A stretch of DNA of 48,650 bases from the NCBI GenBank assembly GCA_030593885.1, contig JAUVGH010000015.1, positions 1-48,650 on the forward strand, in the 5' to 3' direction. A program made the position numbers and the translations under genes. Shown one piece after another: positions 1 through 11,100 of the stretch. The notes below the pieces were generated by a model. The model saw only the letters and a list, made by a program, of their open reading frames with translations. It was not told the origin of the DNA and searched no databases. The stretch's first letter is position 1. Each line of letters starts with the position of its first letter. Source of the stretch: Methanomassiliicoccales archaeon (GTDB taxonomy: Archaea; Thermoplasmatota; Thermoplasmata; RBG-16-68-12; SOIM01).

Positions 1-1
1 A

Positions 2-2833
2 GACGTCGGCGACGATCTGACGCCTGTCCAGGCAGACGGAGTCACTCTTGGGTTTGACACGGATGCGGACGGAAACTCGACGGCGGACGAGGACGATGTG
101 TTCGCGGTCAATGCGACCGAGGGCTGGCACCTTCGATACAACAGCACCAACAGCTCGTGGGAAGAGTTCGATTCCTGCCTCGCCGCTTCATCGCCTGATA
201 ACATGACCGTACCTACCTGCTCGGCAGGCCTCGGGGAGACCGCCTTCTCTAAAAAGCCCCACAGATTCTATGAGATCGCGATCCCGCTATCGTTCCTCGG
301 TGTCGCGCTACCCATCCCCAACGGTACGGCTCTTCGCTTCGGCGTGGGATCCCCGCCATACGATGGTCTCCTTGCCGCGGGCAACCGTTCGACCTGGCCC
401 CTGCTGTTCTCTCCCTTCCCGCCACTCACGCACTTCGGAGAGCTTGTGCTCGCCCGAGGGTTCACGCCGAACAGGGCCCCCGCCCTTGACTGGGTCGGCG
501 ACACCGGATTCGAGACCGACGGCCTTGATCCTGAATCGGGATTGACGAACATAACGTTCCTCTGGAGGATCTCGTATTCCGACATCGACGGCAACCCTCC
601 CGCCGTCGGTCAGCCACTGTTGCATATTTTGTCAGGGGGAGCGGAGATCGCCGGCGGACCATTTCAGTTGACAGCAGAGAACATGAGCGACCACGACTTC
701 CAGGACGGGAAGGTGTACCGTTGGGAGCTCTGGAACCTGCAGTGTGACCGTGACTACTCCTATTTCTTCTCAGTCAAAGACTCAGGCGGGCTGACGAACA
801 CCTCGCAGACCAAGAGTGGCCCTGAAGTGCAATGCCCGGACCAGCCGCCCATCCTCCAAGGCAGAGCGGTATCGCCGGTCCAGGGGATAGCCGGTGAAAC
901 GTTCACCTACCGCGTCGTCTACCAAGACCCAGAGGGAATCGCCCCGGCCTCCATTTTTGTGTTCCTTTCTATGGGCGGCTTTGACCTGACTTTCGCACCG
1001 CTTACGGTCACGGGCTGGATAGGCGACCCCGACAACTATTCGGCTGGCGCCCTCTTCGGGGCTCCCCTCGTGTTGACAGACCCAGGGCTGAACTACTCCT
1101 TCCAGTTCGAGGCTTCAGACCTAAACAGCACCGTGCGCACGCCCATATTCTTCGGACCGTACGTGCTCCCCAGGCCCCCGAACATCCTCTCGGTGGCGGG
1201 CGTGGATCTCGCGCCTATAATTGTCGACGAGGGTGCGCGGCTCGTGCCGTACTTGCAGCTCATCTTATTCACGTCTGCCCCAGACATAAACGTCACCGGC
1301 ATCCGCGTCGATTGCATCGGGACGGCCACAGATGCTGACGTTAACGGGATCCTTCTGTACAACGACCTGGACCATTCTGGCACACTGACCGGTCCCGACC
1401 AGCTCCTTGGCGCGAGCTCGCCCTCCTCCGGCACGGTGACCTTTCCCCTATCGCTTCAGGTGACACAGCCCTCGTCCACCTCTCTCCTCCTTCTCGTTGA
1501 TCTGGCTCGTCCTGGCACAGCAGACGCGAGAATCGGGCTAGAGGTCAAGGATTCCAGCTATGTGACAGTCGAGTCGGGCGACTTCGTCCAGGCGTTCACT
1601 GCAATCAGATCCACGCGGGCTCTGATCAACGTGCACCCGGAAGCACTAAACCTGATGGTCGATGGACACGCTGCAGGCAGTGATGGAATCAGCCATATAC
1701 GCCCCGACACGCCCACCCTCGAATGGCAATTCCAAGATGCGAACAGCGGAGATATGGCACAGATCGCCTTCAATGTCTCCGTAAGTCTTGTCTCGCCGTC
1801 CACTCTCCTATGGTACGACAACACAACTGGGGGCACAACGTCAGTCGCCTATTCCGGTCCAGCCTTGTCCGAGGGCGTCGACTTCATGATGAGTGTGTCA
1901 GTCTTTGATGGAAAGTTATGGTCCGCATCAGCTGGATCGTCCTTCAGGACCAACACGGCCCCGCCGGTACCGCTTCTCCTCTCTCCCGCCAACAACACGA
2001 CTGACCTGGATCCGAACGTCACCCTTGTGTGGCAACCGGTCACGGACGCTGACGGCGACCCTGTCACATACCACTACTGGGTCAGCGAGGACGAGGGGTT
2101 CAGCACATCGACCATGGGGACATCGTCCGACCCAAACGTCACCCTCGCCCTTGCGGAGGGAACCACTTACTTCTGGAAGCTTGGCGTCACGGATGGCTGG
2201 GAGTATCGAGGAAACACGAGCACCTGGCGATTCTCGACCAGCATAGTCGCACCTCCACCCTTGAAAGGTGAAGTGAGGGGACGCATAACGGATGCGACGT
2301 TGCCGCTCTCTGGAGCCCTCGTAGAGCTTCTGGTGAATGATACGGTGATCCGCGCAAACATCACAGAATCAGACGGTGTCTTCCGCTTCCTCGACCTGGA
2401 GCTGGGCCTCTACACGGTTCGCGTCAGCGCATTCGGGTTCGAGATGCGAACGCTAGCTGCGGAGCCTCGGCCTGAACAGCCCGTCGTAGATGTCGGTGAC
2501 ATCTCGCTCATGCGCGTCACGGACGACAGCGAGGACGACAGCGATGGCACACCATACGAGATTCCTTTATGGCTACTGATACTGATGGCGTGCCTAGCAC
2601 TCGCATTAGTGGCGATTCTCATCGTCTTGATACTGGTGCTTCGGCGCAAAAAGCCGGACAAGATAGACGAATCGACAAGTGCGAAGAAAGAGGAAGATGG
2701 AATCATAAGCCATGCTGAAACTGGTTCTGGGAGAGTCATTAGACGTCCCATCGGACCCTCCGAACAAGATCATCCTATCATTTCCAAGGAAGAGAAAGCT
2801 CAAAAGCCTGGTCAGGACAAGAAGAAGAGCTAG
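2..2833 (+). CDS. Cell-surface multidomain protein, 5'-truncated by window start (N-terminal CBM9/DOMON-like segment, FN3/Ig-like repeats, carboxypeptidase regulatory-like domain, C-terminal TM and Lys-rich cytoplasmic tail)
   Basis: The listed ORF starts at GTG 98, but the same frame is open to base 2 (DVGDDLTPVQADGVTLGFDTDADGNSTADEDDVFAVN...), so the gene enters from outside. FYEIAIPLSFLGV resembles CBM9/DOMON; GEVRGRITDATLPLSGALVELL...DGVFRFLDLELGLYTVRVSA resembles a CarboxypepD_reg domain; TM is LWLLILMACLALALVAILIVLILVLRRKK. Confidence 0.85.
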   Translation, partial: DVGDDLTPVQADGVTLGFDTDADGNSTADEDDVFAVNATEGWHLRYNSTNSSWEEFDSCLAASSPDNMTVPTCSAGLGETAFSKKPHRFYEIAIPLSFLGVALPIPNGTALRFGVGSPPYDGLLAAGNRSTWPLLFSPFPPLTHFGELVLARGFTPNRAPALDWVGDTGFETDGLDPESGLTNITFLWRISYSDIDGNPPAVGQPLLHILSGGAEIAGGPFQLTAENMSDHDFQDGKVYRWELWNLQCDRDYSYFFSVKDSGGLTNTSQTKSGPEVQCPDQPPILQGRAVSPVQGIAGETFTYRVVYQDPEGIAPASIFVFLSMGGFDLTFAPLTVTGWIGDPDNYSAGALFGAPLVLTDPGLNYSFQFEASDLNSTVRTPIFFGPYVLPRPPNILSVAGVDLAPIIVDEGARLVPYLQLILFTSAPDINVTGIRVDCIGTATDADVNGILLYNDLDHSGTLTGPDQLLGASSPSSGTVTFPLSLQVTQPSSTSLLLLVDLARPGTADARIGLEVKDSSYVTVESGDFVQAFTAIRSTRALINVHPEALNLMVDGHAAGSDGISHIRPDTPTLEWQFQDANSGDMAQIAFNVSVSLVSPSTLLWYDNTTGGTTSVAYSGPALSEGVDFMMSVSVFDGKLWSASAGSSFRTNTAPPVPLLLSPANNTTDLDPNVTLVWQPVTDADGDPVTYHYWVSEDEGFSTSTMGTSSDPNVTLALAEGTTYFWKLGVTDGWEYRGNTSTWRFSTSIVAPPPLKGEVRGRITDATLPLSGALVELLVNDTVIRANITESDGVFRFLDLELGLYTVRVSAFGFEMRTLAAEPRPEQPVVDVGDISLMRVTDDSEDDSDGTPYEIPLWLLILMACLALALVAILIVLILVLRRKKPDKIDESTSAKKEEDGIISHAETGSGRVIRRPIGPSEQDHPIISKEEKAQKPGQDKKKS

Positions 2834-2988
2834 TCCACATACACCAACCGCCGTTTTCGACTCACCCGATTATCGCCGATGCGATTGGGTCTGGGGGAGA
2901 GGTGTATCCTGGTTGGCGAGAACAATTCAATTGTCTGCGGAATGAAAGCAAAGACTACGCTGACAACTAGTAAAAAAATGGTAAAAGT

Positions 2989-3007
2989 GGAGGGGCGTGG
3001 CCCCTCC
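2989..3007. terminator. Hairpin between convergent genes, probable terminator
   Basis: Perfect 8-bp inverted repeat GGAGGGGC-GTG-GCCCCTCC. For the minus-strand gene ending at 3021 it is followed by a T-rich run (plus strand taaaaaaatggtaaaag). Confidence 0.6.
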
Positions 3008-3020
3008 TTGTTCGTCTTGC

Positions 3021-6000
3021 CTAGCTTAGGTCTAGGAAGATGAAGTCCATGTCTATGCCGTCGGTCATGAAGGGCGATGGGTACCCGCGCCCGTTGTCGT
3101 CATCGAAGACAATCAACGCTACGTAGTACATCGACTGCTGCATGTCGAAGGCATGTGCGGCCGTATCGCGGACACGATAGTTCGTCGTTCCCAGTGGGCT
3201 CAATCCTGTGTTGGCTGCTCTGTCGAAGAACGGCTCAGAGAACCCGAGGTGTTGCGGGTCAGCCAGAGTTCCGGCGCTCGTTGGCAGACCGTTGTTGTGG
3301 TGCACGTTGATTTGATACACCGAAGTCGGGTCGTTCAGGAGACTATATGGTGAGTTACCAACCGCACCCCATATCCATAGGAACGCCAAGTCGTCTGTGC
3401 CGGGATCGTAGGCTTCTGCAGCGAAGTCGATCTTCGCACCATGGCCAGAGTCGAGCAGTCCTCCCTTCAGCGTCGAGAGAGACTGCGGGATCACCTGTCC
3501 ATCTGCATCGAAGTCGTAGGAATACGATACAGTTCCATGGCCAGGCGTCACCGGGTCGCGCCAGGGGTTGAATATCAACCACGTTGGGTTGCTGCCACCA
3601 TTGGGCGCCGAGTATCTGAGCGTGGCTTCGTAGCTGTGTGCATTCAGGACGTCTATCTTGAACAGACCGCACTTCTCATCGGGCGGGTTCGGATCTCCGT
3701 CCTTCCTGACCGTGGTTGTCGAAGAGACGAGCAAACCGTCCTCGAAGACCTCCGCTGTGACCGAGTTTCCTTCCTTACCGGACACTCGCACGCACACCGT
3801 CGATGCGATGAACGCCTCGAAGTCGCCGACGTCTGAAGCGATCGTCGGGTCCACGTTGTCGACCGTGACGGTCATTTGCCTCTGGGTGTATGGAATGCCG
3901 GGTATAACCTCGACCGGCACGTTGTTGACCGGGTCCCAGACATAGCCCATGTCGTCGTCGATCACGTTCAGTTCGACCGTGTAGATGCCGTCGTCGCCAA
4001 ACTCATAGGTGAACGGCTTCAGGTTCGGGTTCGGTATGCCACCAGCAACCCAGCCGATCGCGTTGTACATCAGCTTGGGCATGTCGCTCCCTATCCCAGT
4101 CTGGGCAGTGATAGCGCCAACATGCGCAACCCTGGCACCGTTCGAGAGCTCCTTGGCTCCGATCGCACGGCCGCCGGCCGCTGTGTCTGCGAGGTTAACG
4201 CCGTTCATGCCGGCAGCGATTCCCAAGCCGCCGACCGTGACCGCGTTGTCCCCCATGCGCCAGAACGGGAAGGTCACAGCTCCGACGCCCGCCATGATGT
4301 CATGGCCGGGTTCGAAGACCGTGCCAAGCGTGGTGGGTGATGCAACAAGTTCGGACCGCTCGTAAGGACCGTAGTCCCAGTCCATGAAGCGTCCCCCGAG
4401 GTCCCATATCTGCCCGAGGCTCGGGTGGGTGCCGAACACGGCAAAGTTGGTTACTACGCCGCCGCGTCCCGAATCGAGGTACGCGGCGAGGCGGTCACCC
4501 GTCAGTCGTTTTGCGAGGTCCCAGGGGGCATAGTTGTTCCACCCATAGTTGAAGGACACAACGATGACATCGTAACTCATCAACGTCGCCAACGACGGAG
4601 CCGTTGGTGGGTTGAAGAAGTTGAAGGCGTCGACCGACGCAACATCGTTCAGACCCTCCAGCATGCTCACATACGCGTTACAGTAGAAGGCACAACCGAA
4701 GGAGTCCAATGAGTGTATCAGGAACACACTGAACTTCGGTGGGCTCATCGTTCCCTTGTATGTCCACTCTGTCGGGGTGCCGTCTCCCATGTTCCAGGAG
4801 TACGCAAACCACTCGGTCGGCGCATCGAGTGCCGGGTCGCTGACCGTGAAGCCCGAGAAGTCGAGACCCTGGGCCTCAACGCGGAACTCGGTGTCAAAGC
4901 CACCGACTATGGTTGGCGGTACGTTCGCGACCTCGGCAGTCCCGGAGGCTGATCCTAGTCCGGCGATCGTGTCGGCGTCGAAGACGGTGACCACGATATT
5001 GTCGAGGAACCACCAGTAGTCGTCGGCACTCTCGTACGTGAACCGGAACTTGACATTCGGGTATCCGCCTAGTGCGGCACTGTCAAGTGACAGGTGACCA
5101 GCGAAGTAGGCCGGGTTCATGTTGTGGTATTCTTGGAGCAAAATCGGGTACGTCGCTCCACCATCTATGGATGCCTCAATGTAGCCGTGCGAATCTCCGG
5201 CGGAATAACTCCCGTCCCATTCCGTGTCCAACTCAAGTCGGACTGCGTTGTATCCGACAGTGTTGTAGCTTGGCGAGAACAGTTCCGAAGTCCCGTCACC
5301 TGAGCCGTACAAAGGATCGTTGTAGTAATAGATGACCCCCGCAGCTCTGCTCGGGTAGTACGGGCTTGCCTCACATCTCCAGCCGTGCGACGGGTCCACA
5401 GACCATCCCGCGGGCCAGCCGTAGACGGTAGGTGATGCGTAGTAGCAGTCTCCCACGTTATTGAAGTTCTCGTCCGAGAGCTGATCCTGACTGTAGACTA
5501 TGAGCTTGCCATGGTCGTCGTCCCTGACTTGTACGGAAACAGGGACCGGGTCAACTGGCGTGGTCGTTTGAGGATCGTCGTCCATCATTGTAATCTTGTA
5601 CGCGTCGAGCTCGATGGGCATCGTCTTTGGTGCCGGATCCGGCTGCCGAGACGCCCACTTGATAGCGTTGACGGTAAGTCGCATGTAGTCGCCGCCCGCA
5701 TAGGATGAGTAAGCCCACCATGGCAATGCAACTGCGCGTGCGCCGTTGGGAACCACCGGGTTCTCATTTGTCGCAACTGCCACGTTGCCTGTCCCGAAGT
5801 CCGCAACCCTCGTTGCGCCCGAGTTCACTGAAGTCTGTAGGCCTTTGAATGTTGCGCTCATCGAGACAACGCCGTCAAGAATCGGGTGTCCAGGCACGTA
5901 GATACTGCTCAATGGCGAGCTCGGAAATGATGTGTAGCCTGCCAGTGGAATTGGCGCGTACTCGTCGGTCTGCCATCGTCCTCGGATGCCCCATGTGTTG

Positions 6001-7685
6001 CCAGAATAGAACGAGTTCAACATCATGACGACTCCGCCGCCCGTTGATCCAGCATCATCCATGTAGTCCGCGATGACGTCTCCCGTGGCGTCCCAGTCAG
6101 GGACCACGCCGTAGTTCGACATGATCACTATGACGTCGTATGGAGTCAGTTGGTTCAATGTGGGAACCTGGGCCGTTCCAAGAGGACCATAGTCCAGGAA
6201 ATCGATTGTCTTGCAGAACGATCCGCACACTGCCGCCATCTCTGTGAGTATGGCACCTTCCCAACCTGTCACGGTGTGAAGGACGAGGACATTCGCTCCG
6301 CCTGACAGCTTATCCACGTTTCGCCACGGGGTAGTCCCCGTAGGAGTTGTCCAGCGGTATTCCCACGTGTCGTCGCTTCCAGGATCGTCAAACTCTGCGA
6401 TGAAACTTATCGGTGTTCCTTCGAGGCCTGGGCTCGGGTCTGTCCTTATGCCGAAGACATCCGGTGCCACGTTCCTGACGTCCAGGTGTGAAGTGTCGTA
6501 CACCGTACTGGGTAGAATCAGGGTCTCGCGGAACGCGAAGTCGACAGTCGCAGCGTAGTTTGTCCCTCCCCAATTGAAGGTTTCCTTGCAGGTGTCCGGG
6601 GTCGGATCATAGCAGAAGCTTCCGTACATTCCCTGGTACGATAAGTACTCGCCGTCGAGGCCCGCAGGAATGTTGGCTCCAGTCCAGCCCTGGAACGAGC
6701 CATCGATGCGAATCCCGAGCCAGTACTGCTCATTTATGGCAAGGTTGAACGATGTCGGCAAGGTACACCAGTTCCATTGAAGGTTGTTGTGTGCCGGCTC
6801 GCACTCGCCAAGTTTCGGCCCAAACGCACCAAAGACCCAGAAGTACATCTTGTACCCGTTTCTTCCGGGGTACTGGTAGTAACCCAATTCCGTGACTGTT
6901 ATGGGCTTCTTCGCCTTGAAGCTGTTGCCCACGAGGCGCCACGTGCCACCGAACATGCCCATGCTCAGGTTCCAGTTCGTTGCCTCACCGATGATGTCCC
7001 CGGTGTTTATCACGATGTAGGTGCTTACGCCGTCCCAGCCTTCCACAACGATGTCGCTGTAGAAGTTGTCGTAGAAGGTATAGTCGAACTCGTTCGTGGT
7101 CACCCAGTCGCCCAGAAGACCAGCACTTGTCTGCTCAGGGTAGTCAAAGACACCATCGTCGTCCCAGTCAAAGCGGAACATGATGATTGTCGGGTCATTG
7201 ACGGTGACCGTGAACCGGATTGTGCATGTGCCCTCGAAGCAGTTTGGACCGCCATAAGGTCCGCCCGCATCGATCTCACCTGCTCGAGTGCCGGCCGTTA
7301 CCGTGCCGTGCTCCGAATGGTAGGTGATCTGGCCTGTAGGCGATTCCAGCAACTCCTGCCTCCTCACGATCTGAGTGACCGCTCTCCCGCCGTCTACAAT
7401 GAGCTCGGTGGGTTCATTCTCGACGACCGCTACTGGAGCAGATGTGTCCCTAATGGCTGTTTCCGGGAAGATCATGTTGCCGTTTCCGTCGTCTATAGCT
7501 TGTATAGTTTCTCCAGTCGCAAGAGAGATCGCTTCACGGACCTCTCCACGCGTCCCCGTATTAGAGGACACACTCACATTGCCGGACTCTGCTTGCACAA
7601 ATCCGACGAACCCGGTGAGCACCATCGCGAGGACGATGCACATCGCGCCCACTCCTTTCCTCAAATTTATTTTGTCTTTTTTCAT
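3021..7685 (-). CDS. Secreted giant protein with PKD-like domains and two GATase1/ThuA-like domains
   Basis: ORF 3021-7976; preferred start is internal ATG at 7685 (MKKDKINLRKGVGAMCIVLAMVLTGFVGFVQAES signal peptide) preceded by GGGGGGG. Two segments of the form VLVLHTVTGWEG...YDVIVIMSNYG... and FSVFLIHSLDSFG...YDVIVVSFNYG...LMYNAIGWVAGG look like Rossmann-like GATase1/ThuA folds; PKD-like stretches (FTYEFGDDGIYTVELNVIDDD). Confidence 0.85.
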   Translation of the reverse strand: MKKDKINLRKGVGAMCIVLAMVLTGFVGFVQAESGNVSVSSNTGTRGEVREAISLATGETIQAIDDGNGNMIFPETAIRDTSAPVAVVENEPTELIVDGGRAVTQIVRRQELLESPTGQITYHSEHGTVTAGTRAGEIDAGGPYGGPNCFEGTCTIRFTVTVNDPTIIMFRFDWDDDGVFDYPEQTSAGLLGDWVTTNEFDYTFYDNFYSDIVVEGWDGVSTYIVINTGDIIGEATNWNLSMGMFGGTWRLVGNSFKAKKPITVTELGYYQYPGRNGYKMYFWVFGAFGPKLGECEPAHNNLQWNWCTLPTSFNLAINEQYWLGIRIDGSFQGWTGANIPAGLDGEYLSYQGMYGSFCYDPTPDTCKETFNWGGTNYAATVDFAFRETLILPSTVYDTSHLDVRNVAPDVFGIRTDPSPGLEGTPISFIAEFDDPGSDDTWEYRWTTPTGTTPWRNVDKLSGGANVLVLHTVTGWEGAILTEMAAVCGSFCKTIDFLDYGPLGTAQVPTLNQLTPYDVIVIMSNYGVVPDWDATGDVIADYMDDAGSTGGGVVMMLNSFYSGNTWGIRGRWQTDEYAPIPLAGYTSFPSSPLSSIYVPGHPILDGVVSMSATFKGLQTSVNSGATRVADFGTGNVAVATNENPVVPNGARAVALPWWAYSSYAGGDYMRLTVNAIKWASRQPDPAPKTMPIELDAYKITMMDDDPQTTTPVDPVPVSVQVRDDDHGKLIVYSQDQLSDENFNNVGDCYYASPTVYGWPAGWSVDPSHGWRCEASPYYPSRAAGVIYYYNDPLYGSGDGTSELFSPSYNTVGYNAVRLELDTEWDGSYSAGDSHGYIEASIDGGATYPILLQEYHNMNPAYFAGHLSLDSAALGGYPNVKFRFTYESADDYWWFLDNIVVTVFDADTIAGLGSASGTAEVANVPPTIVGGFDTEFRVEAQGLDFSGFTVSDPALDAPTEWFAYSWNMGDGTPTEWTYKGTMSPPKFSVFLIHSLDSFGCAFYCNAYVSMLEGLNDVASVDAFNFFNPPTAPSLATLMSYDVIVVSFNYGWNNYAPWDLAKRLTGDRLAAYLDSGRGGVVTNFAVFGTHPSLGQIWDLGGRFMDWDYGPYERSELVASPTTLGTVFEPGHDIMAGVGAVTFPFWRMGDNAVTVGGLGIAAGMNGVNLADTAAGGRAIGAKELSNGARVAHVGAITAQTGIGSDMPKLMYNAIGWVAGGIPNPNLKPFTYEFGDDGIYTVELNVIDDDMGYVWDPVNNVPVEVIPGIPYTQRQMTVTVDNVDPTIASDVGDFEAFIASTVCVRVSGKEGNSVTAEVFEDGLLVSSTTTVRKDGDPNPPDEKCGLFKIDVLNAHSYEATLRYSAPNGGSNPTWLIFNPWRDPVTPGHGTVSYSYDFDADGQVIPQSLSTLKGGLLDSGHGAKIDFAAEAYDPGTDDLAFLWIWGAVGNSPYSLLNDPTSVYQINVHHNNGLPTSAGTLADPQHLGFSEPFFDRAANTGLSPLGTTNYRVRDTAAHAFDMQQSMYYVALIVFDDDNGRGYPSPFMTDGIDMDFIFLDLS

Positions 7686-7945
7686 CGGTTTCCCCCCCAG
7701 ATGAAGCGGTATCGAACCTACGACGTGACCTACCGTAGCACATGCGTGGGTGGCCAGCTCGTATCTCGGTTGCTCTTGGTGCCGTAAGTCAAAGGTACTC
7801 CTCACGCCCCATTGGGAAGAAAGCACTTGGGCAGAACTCAGAAAAACGAGGTGTGACTCTGAATCACACATTTTGGAACCCCGTCCTCCTGACAGGCTGA
7901 GTAACCTACCCAACCTCTCCCCCTGCGCGTTCCTCGTACCTGCAT

Positions 7946-7970
7946 GGCTATATATCGTATATAACTTTAT
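7946..7970 (-). promoter_or_regulatory. Putative TATA-containing promoter with long 5' leader for the 7685 gene
   Basis: AT-rich tatatatcgtatataactttat in an otherwise GC-rich region; about 260 bp upstream of the preferred start codon. Confidence 0.4.
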
Positions 7971-8126
7971 CGTCAAACGCTCGTATGGAGGTAGGTTTTC
8001 CGTGCCTGTATCGACACATACGGGGCTTCGCGACCTCTAGTCTATCAAGTCCTCCCTGAGATCAGCAGGATAGACGGCAGTCTCTCTTGCAAGTTGAAAA
8101 ATGAAAAGAAAAGGGTTGGGGGGCTC

Positions 8127-11100
8127 CTAGAGCGGAGACCCACAAGATGTGCAGACGCTGATACCCTCGGGGTTCACCGTGCCGCAGTTGGGGCAGCTGA
8201 TCGGGCCACCCGCTGCCGCTTCTTCCTCAGCTGGAGCCTCTTCTGCAGGGGCTTCCTCTGCCGGAGCTTCTTCTTCCACCGGTGCTTCCTCGGCAGGGGC
8301 CGGCTCTTCCACGACCTCCTCTGGAGGTGCTTCCTCAACGACCTCCTCGGGCGGGGCTTCCTCGACGAACTCCTCTTCTGGAGGTGCCTCTTCTTCCACG
8401 AAGGCCTCTTCCTCGACGAATTCCTCCTCAGGCGGAAGCTCCTCCTCTTCTTCCAGAGGTGCCTCGGGTATCTCCTCTTCCGGCTTCTTCCTGGTCGCAA
8501 AGAATGCGATCAGGGCGACTATCACGATGATTATGATAATCAACAGAATCCAGACCCAGAGTTCGATTCCGCCGTCGTCGTCCGGCTTCTCCTCGACTGA
8601 GAATGTACCCGGTGTGGAGTCGCTGTTTGTAGCTTCGTCAGTTGCCGTTATTGTGTATGAGTAGCCACCAGTGTCCGTCAGTGCTGGGGTCGTGTAGGTG
8701 AACGTACCTGCGCTCAGTGTCATCACAGCGTTCGTTGCTATCGGTGTTCCGCCTGGTCCTGTGATCGTGATGACCACGGTGAGATCGTCTACTGGGAAAT
8801 TGTCAGTCACAGTCACAGTGATTGTCACTGTGTCACCCTCTTCTGGATCATCTGGTGCTACACTTGGTGTTCCGATTACCGGATCCTCTGTGTCAGGCGC
8901 AGTGGACGTAACCTCAATTGTCACGTGCTCCGTGCTTGTAATGTTCGCATTGCCCCACTCATCAGTGGCATAGACGTAGACGTCATAGGTTCCCACAGCC
9001 CAGCCCAATACATCTATTTCCACAGTGACATCTTCGACTGTTTCGTCGAATGCTCCGTCAACTGCGGTCATCAAAGTGCCTGGCCAAGTTGTAGCTCCTA
9101 TTGTATAGTTCGCGCCACCAACGTTACTCGCAGCTCCAGCCGTGTTTATGTCTGTTATAGTCGCTGTCACATTGACCGTCGTCCGTTTCCCCACTTGGAA
9201 GATTGTGGAATCAGATGCGACGCTTGAGATCTCGGGTGGATCGAGATCACCGGTGTCAGGTTGTACGGTGAGCGTGGCTTGTTCAGTCTCTAGGTAGTTG
9301 CAGTTCGGTATCACGTCACAAGCGTATATGTGCAAAGAGTAGGTATCATCTGGCCAGCCAGTCGTATCAAGGTCCACTGTCACCATCTCCATCCACGAGT
9401 CGAACGCACCGTCCTGGGCCGTCATTACATCTGTGTCATAGACGACTCCTGAACCGTCTCGTACCAGATAGCTGGCATTCAGAATGTTGCTTGGTCCCGT
9501 GGTTGTATCATCAACATCTCCTGTGAAGGTGACCGTTGTGCCCTCAGGCACAGTCTTTGCAGATTGGGTATCCACAGCCAGGTTCGAAAGCAGAGGAGCT
9601 TCGGTGTCCACATCGACGATGGTCAGCTGCATATTACAGTCGCCAAGCATATTGTCGTTTCCTAGCACATCGCTACCGTAGACACAGATTGTGTAGGGAC
9701 CTCCCACGACATAGGGTGGAGTGCCCGTTATTACAATATCGACGGTCACGCCCTCACTGGGGCTGTTAAATGCACCATCTGCTGCATTCATTGGACCCAC
9801 TATTGTGCCTTCAAAGCTGAAAGACGCATTGGCGATATTCGAGTTACCGGAGAATGCATCATCGACATCGGCAGTGAGAGTGGTCGTGGATCCAACAAGG
9901 ACGGTGTGCAAAGTGGGAATAGTGTCCAGTCTTAGGTTCGTGACTGATGGTGGACTTCCATCGATATTGATAGTTGCGCAGTACAATCCACCAGTGACGT
10001 GATTGTTCGTAGGAACTGCGGTATCCCAGGCGTCAGCGATGCAGATCAAGTATGAACCGTCTGCCCAGCCAGTCGTGTCAATGATTGCCTCCGCAGTCTC
10101 GTTTGGTGTATCAAAACCCCCAACTTGAGCTGTCATGGCAACATCCGGTCCTAGATTGACATCATACATCGCTCCTCCGATGTTGCTGTTGCCTTTCGCG
10201 GAATCATCTATGATGGCCGTGAAAGTTACCATAGTACCAGGAACCACTGTTGTCTGTACCATTCCGTCAACCAACGGCGAGTAGACATCTGGTGCGAAGA
10301 TGTCGTTGACTGTAACGGTCACCGTGGCAGCTGGACCAAGAGTGCATGTGTCGTTGTAGTTCGGCACAATGTCCCAACCTCTCACGTATATGTCGTAGAC
10401 ACCCGAAAGCAGCGTTGTATCGATGACATCGATCCCCACTTCGGTGGGGGAGTCCCATGCGCCGTCTTGTGGCGTCGTTGCATTTCCCGGCCATGTACAA
10501 ATATTGGCCTTCCATTCCGCTCCACCGATATTCGAGCCTCCGGTGTTGGTTTCGTCAATTGTGGTTGTAAGTGATACCATTGCGCCCGGAGCTACTACTA
10601 GATTGGATACGCCGTCGAGTAAAACCGATGGGATCTCAGGTCCAATCACGTCCCCAACATCAGGGTCGCAGATCTCCGCCGTCGAGTTTGTCATCCCCAT
10701 TACATCGGTGGCAGATATGACATAGCACCAGTCCATACCAACAGGCATGACCGTCTGGTAGGCATAGATCGCTCCACCAAGTGGATGGACGTAATCCCCG
10801 GGTGCGCCCACGTCGTTCACCCATGCCATTACGAAGGGCGATCCCGGCAGGGGTCCTGTCGACAAGCTGTAGATATCGATTGATGGTGAACCCATCTCGG
10901 GCCAATCATTGTTCGCGTCAGCGTACCAAACCTGCCATACGAAGTTTGTTGACGTATCTCCAATCAATGGACTCAGATATCCGAGTGGTCCTGGAATCCA
11001 CAATTGCGGCGGTTGATTCGGTGGTCCAACAAAGCCGCAGTCTATCCAGTCGAACATTGTATCCGTATCCACTCCAGGCGCGGTTCTTCTGTAACCATCG

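Noticed and set aside
7700-7735. tRNA T-loop-like string (GTAGGTTCGATACCGC on minus strand)
   Set aside because: Flanking T-stem does not pair and no acceptor or anticodon arms could be assembled; not a tRNA.
6777-7787. 336-aa plus-strand ORF opposite the PKD/GATase-like gene
   Set aside because: Antisense shadow of a strongly coding minus-strand ORF with signal peptide and domain patterns; translation (His/Arg/Val rich) has no recognisable motif.
8196-8480. Possible short tandem repeat/CRISPR-like array
   Set aside because: Repeats are codon-level low complexity within an open frame, without uniform repeats and unique spacers.
8094-8664. Ser/Ala/Gly- and Phe/Leu-rich plus-strand ORFs
   Set aside because: Reverse-strand reading of the acidic E/P/A repeat; low-complexity artefact.
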